A DNA stretch of 64,000 nucleotides from assembly GCA_051453625.1 (NCBI GenBank), contig JBOZIK010000001.1:98216281-98280280 (forward strand), read 5' to 3'. Below the pieces are notes generated by a model. That model had not been told where the DNA came from and ran no database searches. It saw nothing but the letters and a program-made list of their open reading frames with translations. The DNA is from Welwitschia mirabilis. Taxonomy: Eukaryota; Gnetophyta; Gnetopsida; Welwitschiales. A program made the translations under genes and the position numbers. Below are positions 36,080-45,027 of the stretch, one piece after another (position 1 is the stretch's first letter; each line of letters starts with the position of its first letter).

Positions 36080-36900
36080 TTCACAACTATGCCATTAAAG
36101 ATCATTCATATAGACTTGGTAAGCCCTACTCAAACTCAAAGTCTAGGTGGTAAATGTTATTTTCTTACTATGGTTGATGATTTTTCTAGATATACATAGA
36201 TTGCATTTCTCTCAAAAAAATCTAAAACTTATAAATATTGGGTTGAGATATGCAATAAATTCAAACTGAAAAAGGATATACCATAAAAAAAAGAAGAAGT
36301 GATCATGGTAGTGAATCTAAGAACTATTTATTTAAAAAATATTGCATTGACAATGGAATTAATCATCAATTTTCAGCTTCTAAAATGCCACAACAAAATG
36401 GTATGGCTAAAAGAAAGAATAGAGTCCTCCAAAAAATGGCACGAACTATGTTAAATGACAAGGAGGTTTCAAAATCATTTTGGGTTGAAGCTATCAGCAT
36501 AGCATGTTGTATTATTAATAGAATTTATCTTAGACTCAGTATGGTAAAACATCATATTAGTTGTGGAAAGGAAGACAATCTAATATTTCATATTTTAAAG
36601 TCTTCACAAGTAAATGTTATGTGCTAAAAGATAGATAACAATTAATAAGTTTCAATCTAAAGCTGATGAAGCTATATTTTTGGGTTATTCAACTAAAAGT
36701 AGAGCTTATCGTATCTTCAACAAGAGAATTTCAACTATAGAAGAATTAATAAATATGCAAATTAATGATATTGATATAATTCCTATTAGTTCAAATGATA
36801 AAGAAGACGTGTCTTGAAGTACCCCCATAACTAATGTAGTGTTAACTAAAAATGGAGAGGGTCCTTCAAAATAAGTCATAACTAAAAAGTACAAAGAGTT
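36080..36900 (+). pseudogene. Integrase of copia element B
   Basis: The frame shows IIHIDLVSPTQTQSLGGKCY and LTMVDDFSRYT near 36105-36200 (first catalytic Asp), a damaged RSDHGSE (about 36297-36320, second Asp), and MPQQNGMAKRKNRVLQKMAR (36385-36444), where the catalytic Glu of the family appears as Lys. Then come KSFWVEAISIACCIINRI and a C-terminal block with EAIFLGYSTKSRAYRIFNKR (about 36670-36730). Stops and frameshifts occur between blocks. In active relatives this enzyme inserts the DNA copy into the genome. Confidence 0.88.
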
Positions 36901-36999
36901 AAAAGATTACCCTTTGGGTCTATTATTAGAGAAGTTAGCTTAAAAATAAAGACAAGAAGTTTTATGAAGAATTTTTATGCCCACATTTATTATGTGTCT

Positions 37000-37960
37000 C
37001 AAATATAACCTAAGAAATTTGAAGAAGCTGAATCCCATGAAGAATGGATGATGGCTGTGCAAGATTAATTACATTAATTTAAGAGAAATGATGTTTAGAA
37101 ATTTGTAAAAAGGCTAAAAGACAAAAATGTTATTGGGACAAAGTGAATATTTAAGAACAAATGTGATGAAGAAAACAATGTCATTAAAAACAAAGCAAGA
37201 TTAGTAGCATAAGGCTATAACCAAATAGAAGGCATTGATGTAGGTGACACATTTGCTCTAATTGTAAGGCTTGATAGTATTATAATGTTTTTATCATTTG
37301 AAGCCTTTAGAAATTTCAAAGTGTATCAAATGAATGTTAAGAGTGCATTTTTAAATGATACCTTAAATGAAGAAGTTTATGTAAAGAAACCACAAGGTTT
37401 TATTGATCCTTATAAATCTAATCATGCTTATAAACTTAAGAAAGCTTTGTATGGATTAAAGCAAGCTCCAAGATCTTGGTATGAAAAGCTAGTCACTTTT
37501 TTAAATGATAATGGTTATATTTGTGGAATAGTATATAAGACTTTATTTGTTAAGAATCTAAAAAAGAAGTTTATCAGTATACAAATATTTATGGATGATA
37601 TCATATTTGGTGCCTCTAATGAAGGATTATCAAAAGAATTTACAATAATTATGACAACACATTTTGAAATGAGCATTCTTAGTGAAGTGAAAATATTTCT
37701 TAGTTTATAGATTAAGCAAATGAAGAATGGAATATTTATTTCTCAATCTAAATATGTAAAATATTTAATCAAATATTTTGGATTGGAGAATGCCAAACCA
37801 ACTAATACTCTAATATCAACATCTTATAAAGTGAGTTTGGATGAAAATGAAAAATGAGTAGATCAGAAGCTTTATAGAAGCATGATCAAAAGTTTATTGT
37901 ATTTAACTGCAAGTAGACTAGATATCATGTTTAGTGTTTGTGTTTATGCAAGGTACCAAA
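37000..37960 (+). pseudogene. Reverse transcriptase of copia element B
   Basis: The relic covers the copia RT from SHEEWMMAVQD (about 37035), through NKARLVA followed by a stop (TAA at 37210-37212) and GYNQIEGIDVGDTFA, to an open part at 37285-37710. That part has YQMNVKSAFLNDTLNEEVYV, HAYKLKKALYGLKQAPRSWY and the catalytic box IFMDDIIFGAS, which keeps both Asp residues. It stops at 37708-37710 (TAG, a family Gln position) and continues with IKQMKNGIFISQSKYVKYLI. The wording of these boxes is that of the SIRE/Maximus lineage. Confidence 0.92.
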
Positions 37961-38510
37961 CTTAATCAAAAAAAATCACACTTACAAGTAGTAAAAAGGA
38001 TTATTAAATATGTAAAAGGCTCATGTGATTATAATTTGTGGTATCCTACAGAGACATCTTTGGAGCTTGTAAGTTTTAGTTATGCAAATTGGGCTGGATG
38101 TAAGGATGATAGAAAGAGTACAAGTGGTAATTGTTTTATATTAAGTTCATACTTAGTAGTATGGATAAGCAAAAAGCAAAATTCAATCTCCCTTTTAATA
38201 ATAGAATCCAAGTATATTGTAGCAGGGATGAGTTATGCCCATCTTATTTGGATAAAGGAAATGTTAAAGGACTTTGGTATAAATTTTGAACAAGTTCCTA
38301 TTTTTTGTGATAATACTAGTGCTATAAATTTTTTTAAAAATCCTGTTTAGCACCCTAGAATCAAACATATTAAACTAAAACATCACTTTTTTAAGAGATC
38401 AGATGAAAAAGGAAACATTACTATGAATTTTGTTAGCACAGATCATCAACTGGCAGATATTTTTACCAAACCCCTAAATTTTAATAATCTTATTTATCTT
38501 TGAAATGAAC
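37960..38510 (+). pseudogene. RNase H of copia element B
   Basis: The open part (37934-38350) reads SFSYANWAGCKDDRKSTSGN, then VWISKKQNSISLLIIESKYI and IFCDNTSAINFFKNPV, ending at a TAG (38348-38350, a family Gln position). The frame continues with HPRIKHIKLKHHFF and ADIFTKPLNFNNLIYL. The first catalytic Asp is Asn here (YANW), while the Glu and the CDN Asp are kept. It joins RT upstream as part of the same pol. Confidence 0.9.
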
Positions 38511-38860
38511 TAGGAGTTATCTCATCATCCTCTAGCTAATTATAGGGTATTCGACCAGATCTATGATTCGGTCGATCAAAGTGGTCGGTCAAGCTCGGTC
38601 GCCCAGACCCTTACTATGTTATAGACCCACATCTCGATAGGTCGAGAAGAACTCAAACTGGTCGATTGGACCTATAGGGTTATAGTGCAGAAGTACCATT
38701 TATGGACCCAATTTCTTTCTTAGAATCATCCTAATCGACCTTCTTTGTAAAATCAAGAGGAGCCCAAACCATTTTTATTATTTTCTAACCTCTTATCTCT
38801 TTTAGATCTAGTGATTTTCTTAAATTTTTCTTGTCTTCAAGCTCCTGTTAAGTAATAGAA
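38511..38860 (+). repeat. Post-pol linker with GGTCGA motifs
   Basis: Between RNase H and the extra reading frame, GGTCGA-type motifs recur (about 38568, 38580, 38594, 38637, 38661). The same type of linker lies at about 2130-2290 in element A. This shows the motif is not limited to the LTR. Confidence 0.6.
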
Positions 38861-39856
38861 ATGGCTGAGGAACCCTCCAGGAGAAGGACCAAGAAGATTG
38901 CAGTTAGAGATCTTTCTTATTTCTAATAAGAAATGTCTAAAGACTCTTTAGAAAAGTTCACTGAAAAGTTTGAGAAGAAGCCTGTGTGTCAAGAAAGATC
39001 TGTTGCTACTTTAGAGCTTAGGAAGCTTAGAGATGTGATCCAAATCTTGTGAGATCAGGATTTATCTTATTTTATTGATGTTTCAGGTTCATCTTATCCT
39101 TTTCTTACCAGAATGTTCTATTGTAATGCTTCATATGATGCTGACTCTGGAACCTTTGAAACCCTCATTTTGGGGAAGAGGATGAAAATTACTGCAAACT
39201 TCATTGTGACTATTATTGATCTTCTAAGAGAAGACTATGAGGAGTTTTGACCTCTTTGTAACTCCATGAAAGATAAAGCAGAGGTTACAAGGGAGCTTTA
39301 TGGTAAGTTCCATAGCTAAAAGCATATCATTTCTACTTCTTTTCTTACTCCTAAGTACCATTTTATTTACTTAGTTTTTACCTATAACGTTTTGCCTTTG
39401 GCAGGTTATCATGATGAGGCCTCCTACTATAGGGCCTATTTCATGTACTTGGTAGGGACTAGGCACTCCATTGATGCCCCTACCATTATACTTAAAATTT
39501 GATTTCTCAGTTGGAGTTTAATCGCTAATATATGTTATCATTATCGAGTGACTTTTTACCCAAAGCTTGAAACACTTCAACCCATGTCATCCATTGGGCA
39601 TGCAACATTGTCTCACATGCATATCTTTGTCAGATCAAAGTAGTCCTCCAAATCTCCTTCACCCAAGCAAGCCTCTTTAAGAGAGACACTTTCATATCTG
39701 AAAAGGATAGACTCTTGTACTAGGCATATGAAGGAAGCTCTCATTGCAATCAAGTATGAGATTGCTAATACTTTAGAGAAAGCTGGAAGTTCATCATGAA
39801 AGGTAGCCAAAGAAGAAGAAAAGGAAGAAGAAGCAGATTCTAAAGATGAATCTTAA
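38861..39856 (+). pseudogene. Post-pol reading frame of copia element B (transposon-associated protein, decayed)
   Basis: From ATG at 38861 it reads MAEEPSRRRTKKIAVRDLSY, then an in-frame stop. It continues with KFEKKPVCQE and LELRKLRDVIQIL, then the core YPFLTRMFYCNASYDADSGT (about 39090-39150) and ETLILGKRMKITANFIVT. Later come AGYHDEASYYRAYFMYLVGT (about 39403-39462), IGHATLSHMHIFV and an acidic tail (EEEKEEEADSKDES) ending at the TAA 39854-39856. At least six stops are present. It is colinear with 871-1913 (minus) in element A and, in part, with 49944-51187 in element C. The family is probably the plant transposon-associated one described by Pfam; its role is unknown. Confidence 0.75.
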
Positions 39857-40340
39857 GAGAAGAAATTTAACTAGATCTTTTTCTAAGCTTATGTATTTCT
39901 TTCATGCTTATGTGCATTTCTCTCCTTTATCATCAATGTCAAAAGTGTGAGAATTAGTTAATTAACTTTAATGCTTTTAGATGTATCTACTCTTGATGAG
40001 TACTTTTTATTGCAATAATCATCATTCAGTAATAGAATTGTACTTATTTTTATGCTCTATAATTTGTGTCCCAACTTTTCCAGTGCACATCTATTTTAAT
40101 ATAAACTAAAATTTATAGTATATCTTATAGTTAATCAATATTTCAATCATTAAAATGTTTTTTATCATGTATATTTTAGCACCTACAATTGTCTTTTAAT
40201 TTTTGCAAAATTTTAAGATCTTATCAAAATTCTTAACTTCATATAAAAGGTTTAATATTTTGGCAAAAGTTAATAGGAATTTTGTGAGGGGCAATTTTTC
40301 CAAATCTAATCTCCTCAACTAAGAAAATATTTGCCATCGT
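39857..40340. other. 3' untranslated region of copia element B
   Basis: AT-rich sequence between the extra reading frame and the polypurine tract. No frame or motif is evident. Confidence 0.6.
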
Positions 40341-40353
40341 CAAAGGGGGAGAA
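40341..40353 (+). other. Polypurine tract of copia element B
   Basis: CAAAGGGGGAGAA directly precedes the TGTTGAA start of the 3' LTR. SIRE-type elements have the same kind of tract. Confidence 0.9.
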
Positions 40354-41702
40354 TGTTGAATTATTATTTACTAATTGATGTTAAACTAATGTTTTCTGTG
40401 TAGCACAATTTGTTGTATTTTGTGCAAAAAATATTGATTACTTGCAGGTTAGAAGCTGAAGCAATGATTATCACATTTTGATCCTGAAACCTATCGAGTT
40501 TTATTATCCTCTTAAGGGATCTACTAGACTTCTAAGGGGTCGACCACATCTAGAATAAACTCTCATAAATGAACTGAATCTAAAGGGATTGACTGAACGT
40601 CTGAGGGATTGACCAGACCTGTGAAACTGAGAACTAGTACTCCTGAACTGGTCGTTAAAGGATCGATCAGACATCTGAGGAATCGCCTAAACTTAAGCAC
40701 TATACACTTAATACTTCCTAGCCAATCATTAAGGGATCAATTGGACATATGAGGGGTCACCCAAATCTGAGAACTAAGCATCAATACTTCACACCTGATT
40801 AGCATGGGGTCGATTGGATTCTTGAGAAGTTGACAGACTTGATGCAGAAAAACTAAAATGGATTTTATCAGGACCAAGTGAGTGATTGGATAGATATGAT
40901 AGTGACCAGATGAGCAGTCGATCAGAACCCAAGGGGTCGACTAGACATGGAGTCATAAAAAACGGGAGTAATCGAAAAGTTTACTCCAGTGACCTATTTA
41001 AGTGATGGCACTAAGAGGAGTCAACTGGACATTTGAGAAGTCGACTAGCTGAGACAGAAATGCAAATTTTATATCCTTTATGTAGTCGTTTTATAACTGT
41101 TAGAAGTGTGTTTTCATTTGTAATAATTCTAAAATACTTTTATTATAAATAGCCAAGAGTCAAATCACTATTACACCTTTTGCCGAACTATTGAATTTTG
41201 GTAATAGATTATTGTACTCTTTTGGCATTGCATTCTTAACCAAAGACGATATATCTATTATATCGTTTCGTACAAGGTCAGATCTGTAACACTTTATTGT
41301 TCTTAGATTATATCATCTTCAGATGAAGTACTCTATTATTCTCATTGAGCCAAAGATCGAGTGATACCTGTTCACTTGAGCATACTTCCATCACTTCAAC
41401 GATTTCTTACAAAAAGGTTGAGACTAGGCCTTCAGAAAAAGTTTGTTTATAAAGGTTATAGGTGAATCTGTAATATCTGAAAGAGATTAATAGAGATCTG
41501 GATTAGGCTTGGATAGAAGTTAGTCATCAAGAGTGGAGTAAGGGATTTTCCCGAACCACTATAAAACTTGTCTGCATATGATCGGTATTTTTGTGATTTT
41601 TATTGTTTTCATTTTTCAGAATACTTTTAGTTTTATGCATAAGTTTTTTAGTGATTTTTTTTCAAGCAAAGTATTTTTATTTGAAGATTATTCATTAAAT
41701 TT
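40354..41702 (+). repeat. 3' LTR of copia element B, 3' end shortened
   Basis: It matches the 5' LTR from TGTTGAATTATTATTTAC onward with many transitions. It stops after TTCATTAAATT, so the last 70 or so bases of the 5' LTR (from about 32231, including the CCCCCACTCCGCCCC run) are missing. AAGGA follows immediately. Confidence 0.88.
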
Positions 41703-41707
41703 AAGGA
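41703..41707. other. Target-site duplication of copia B, right copy (AAGGA)
   Basis: Identical to 30909-30913. It abuts the shortened 3' LTR. Confidence 0.65.
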
Positions 41708-43100
41708 ATTACTAAAAAATTATTAAACATTTATTAAAAATCTAATGAATGTTCTTTTAGATAGGAGATGTTTCAAGTGATCCTTGTAGCCTTTGATTTG
41801 CAAGAATAATTTGTTAAAGAACATTCATTATATTTTTAATGTTTTAATTTACTTTCTCTTGAGATTTTCTTACTTTATTAATGAAATTTATAAGTGGATC
41901 ATTTTAATATTAAGAATTTAATAAAATTGATTGACAATTTAAGTTACTTGGTTGGAAGTGAGAGTTGTTTATGTGAAAGTTTGAATTCTTAAAACTATTT
42001 CTAGAGGTTGGAAATTTGGATAATTTATTTGAAAGTTCTTGAATTTGTTCTTAAAAGATTGAAAGTTGGATTGTCTATTCATTGTAGGTCAAAATTGGCT
42101 TTGATTTAATTTTTAAAGTTTGAAGACTTTGACTTAAAAACACACACTTTTAAGTTGGTAATAAAGAAGATTTTTTTATTACATAATAGTTGTCTTCATA
42201 TAAACCATAAGCTGGAACCCCATTCTGTTCAGTTACTACTTTTGCACCTAAAATCATTTAAGTATATTTTTCTAATATTATTGTGAAATTCTTAATTACA
42301 TATGTTGGTTCTTTTTTTGTTTTTCACTTCATTCTTTTCTTGTTTCACTTCTTTAAGATCTTTTATGATTTGGCCTACAGTTTGATTTTCTTTAGATGTT
42401 GGTTTAGGCCATGTTTGACTTACTTTCACTAATTCTTCTAATAATCTCCATGCATTTCTAATGTGAGGTTCATTAAATTTCAACCACATAAAAAATCTAC
42501 AAGTTGTGTATTTTGGATATTAAGTCAACTATCAAAATAGTCTATTAATTCTTCTTAAGTAAAAGCATCAATAGGGTTAGAATGAATTGTAATGACAAAC
42601 TATTCATAAGTAGTGGTACAATCTTCATTAGGTTGTTGTTGGAAATTTGTTACCTCTTTCTTTCTTTTCCTTATTTTATTCATAAAAGTTTTTATAAAGG
42701 CTTCTTGAACTTGGTTCCATGTTTTCAAGATTTTATGAGAAATGGTTCTTAGCCATAATTTTGCTTTTTCTTTTAACGTAGTAGGTAATGTAACCATGTA
42801 AGTATGATAACTAATTCATCTTTTACCGTTTCTCAAAGTAAGCACTAATTGTTCGATGTCGGCTATATGTTGAATGGGATCTTCATCATTTTCTCCATTA
42901 AAAATAGGTTATACATTGAAATTTCTTAATTGAACATCATCACTAAGAGGTAGGTCAAAAAGATCTTCAATTTCATGCTTCTTATTTGCAATTAGTTCTT
43001 TAAGAGTGACATCGACATTTGGATTTACGGGAGTAGTAGAGGTTCCTATCATAATAGGGGGGATTATGTAAAGCTACTTGTTTCTGCTTTTGCATAGGAT
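41708..43100 (-). pseudogene. gag of gypsy element D (right of copia B)
   Basis: On the minus strand, frames read FDLPLSDDVQLRNFNV and GENDEDPIQHIADIEQLVL (about 42840-42960). Then comes TLPTTLKEKAKLWLRTISHK with WNQVQEAFIKTFMNK (42600-42797), and 42292-42489 reads HIRNAWRLLEELVKVSQTWP. Further down is an Asn/Ser-rich stretch with NFHINNSHFQPSN (about 41955). These fit the retrotransposon gag domain of Athila/Tat elements and its tail. Reading leftward, the gene is cut by copia B and resumes at 30913. Confidence 0.82.
41726..41846. repeat. Inverted repeat, possible hairpin
   Basis: The left arm (41726-41759, with ATGAATGTTCTTTTA) is nearly the reverse complement of the right arm (41814-41846, with TAAAGAACATTCATTATA). 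Loop is about 54 bases. It lies just beside the copia B insertion point. Confidence 0.7.
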
Positions 43101-43751
43101 TCAACATTGAAATAAAATGATTTTTTTCTAAACTTTTTTTTAAAATTTTCTTTGGAAAAATTAGATTTAGGAACAATAAATGTAGAAAAATATTCTTGCT
43201 TAATTTTTGAAATGTTTCATGTACCTAGGATGTGCGTACTTCGGTTTAGTTTGTAGCTAATCAAATATTCTCGATGTTTTCTTCGATTAACAACTAGTAT
43301 TTTTGATAATTTATCTTTTTACCCGAGTTTACCATATCCTAACATGCTTAGTTCTATTTCTGTAAGCATTATTTCTATGGTCGTCCAGACAATATACCTG
43401 GACATAAAAGATATAAAAAACCCAAAAATGAAAAACATAGAAAAATAGAATCATGAATAACACAGAATGAAAACTGACAATCATCCTCTGAGTCATCTGG
43501 ATGAAATAGGAAATGATAGGGAAAAAAGAAAACTAGTTCTTATGAAAACAAAAAACCCTAGTTTCATGAGTCATCATCCTTGCACATCATTTAGATGATA
43601 AGGAAGATAATAAGATGTTATTTTCGAGATGCAAATCTGAAAATGTGGAAAGAAAAACCCATAGTTCTATTATAAAGATACAATGCTACTATAGATAAAT
43701 ACTTAAACCAAATTCCATGAGTAACAACAATCCTTAAAATCCAAGTAGCCT

Positions 43752-43769
43752 TTCTTAGCAACAATGTTA
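43752..43769 (-). other. Primer-binding site of element D (tRNA-Asp, decayed)
   Basis: On the minus strand TAACATTGTTGCTAAGAA follows the 5' LTR end by three bases. Compared with the complement of the plant tRNA-Asp 3' end, all nine differences are C-to-T or G-to-A transitions. Athila/Tat elements commonly use tRNA-Asp. Confidence 0.7.
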
Positions 43770-43772
43770 AGA

Positions 43773-45027
43773 TGTTATAGTGTGTATTTGTGCAATCTTT
43801 CACATTATATCCTATCAATCACAAAGATATATGATAAAATACAACACACTAATATAGACAAGAGTGATTAGAATATTGTAATCAATCAAAGACATAGGTA
43901 AGAATAAAGAGAATTGATTTCAAACGAAGTACTTATGCACTGTTTAATTAGAACAAAATAATAATGTAAAGTAAACAAATACAAGTAAATACACTATGCA
44001 AAGGAAATGTAAGACTAATCTAAATGCAAGATCTATTTAATTACCAAATCAACCTATCATGGAGATCGACCTCTTATAACCTAGATCATTTAAGGAAAGC
44101 CATTACCAAACCAAAACCAATCTAAGCTATCAAGTGTGTCAAATAAAATATGAAAAAAATGTAAGGTATTCTAGGAAATGAAATGTAATGCACCTAAACT
44201 ACTAGTATCAACCTTANNNNNNNNNNNNNNNNNNNNNNNTATCACAGATGAAGTTTTCATAGAATCATAAGCAACATAAACCATAAGGAAGATGCACATA
44301 ATAAAAGATATAAAAAGAAAAACAACCTTTTGATTATATTTGAACCACCATTCGTATTACAAAGCAGCAACACCTCAATGAAGGATACACATTCCAACAC
44401 CAAGGAAGACATCTCTCTGCAACTACAAGGATGAATCTTATACCCTTTAAGCTCCTATCAGAAGAATTTCCAGTGTCAAAAAAGATAAAGTTTAAGTCGA
44501 GGGTGAAGAAGGTGTTTATTATAAACAAAAACTCTAAAAACAATAAACATTAACATATGCGATAAAATCCTAATGACTATATAAGAAGGTGCATCATATA
44601 TGGTGAAAGTTTGGTGAAGTATGATGAATAGTTATATTTACGAATCATTCTACTAGTCATCCGAACATCATAGGAGATGATGCTAGATCATACCGGATTA
44701 ACATTAGCTCCTAGTTTAGTCTTGTAAGCATCCTAGTCATTATAACTTCTTTTGTCGTCCGTATTATCATCTGGATGATAAGGTGGATTATGGACTTGAT
44801 AAAGATATTTCTTGTGTTCAATCAGCCTCTTTGATTATAGGAATGCTACTTCAAATAGGAAGTATTACAATTTACCTTAAATGTCATCAAATGTAATGAA
44901 GATTGCATGTTTTCATGATATTTGCCTTAGCTCTTCATTATTGTCGAAATTCAGCATAAACCTATCTATTGTCTTGCAAAAATACTCAAAATACACTATC
45001 AAATACATACAATTTGATAGTGCAATA
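43773..45027 (-). repeat. 5' LTR of gypsy element D
   Basis: It pairs with 16386-17586. On the minus strand it begins TATTGCACTATC at 45027 and ends ACA at 43773. It contains a 23-base gap (44217-44239) and about 75 bases near 44330-44405 absent from the other LTR. CATC/GATGA-type palindromes are present (for example TCATCTGGATGATAA near 44767). Confidence 0.8.
44217..44239. other. Assembly gap, 23 N
   Basis: A short run of unknown bases inside the 5' LTR of D. Confidence 0.98.

Larger units (their letters stand above)
30914..41702 (+). mobile_element. Copia element B (SIRE-like), full length, nested in D
   Basis: The parts in order are: 5' LTR (30914-32291), initiator tRNA-Met primer-binding site (32294-32305), gag with zinc knuckle, protease, integrase, RT, RNase H, an extra reading frame (38861-39856), polypurine tract (40341-40353) and 3' LTR (40354-41702). 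AAGGA flanks both ends. The total is 10.8 kb. A 1.28-kb part of gag/protease occurs twice around a 100-base gap. Both LTRs carry many GGTCGAC motifs. LTR divergence is roughly 12-20% by eye. All genes have stops. It interrupts gypsy D between gag and protease. Confidence 0.9.
16386..45027 (-). mobile_element. Gypsy element D (Athila/Tat type), complete but interrupted
   Basis: Two related LTRs of about 1.2 kb bound this block (16386-17586 and 43773-45027). Between them, on the minus strand, the order is: primer-binding site (43752-43769), gag (about 43100 to 41708 and 30913 to about 30600), protease, RT, RNase H, integrase in two parts, a downstream relic, and a polypurine tract (17587-17604). 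Removing copia B with one target copy (10.8 kb) and a second insertion (about 3.6 kb) leaves about 14.3 kb, normal for Athila/Tat. No clear target-site duplication flanks D (TTAAG on the left, GTGAT on the right). Every domain has stops. Confidence 0.8.
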
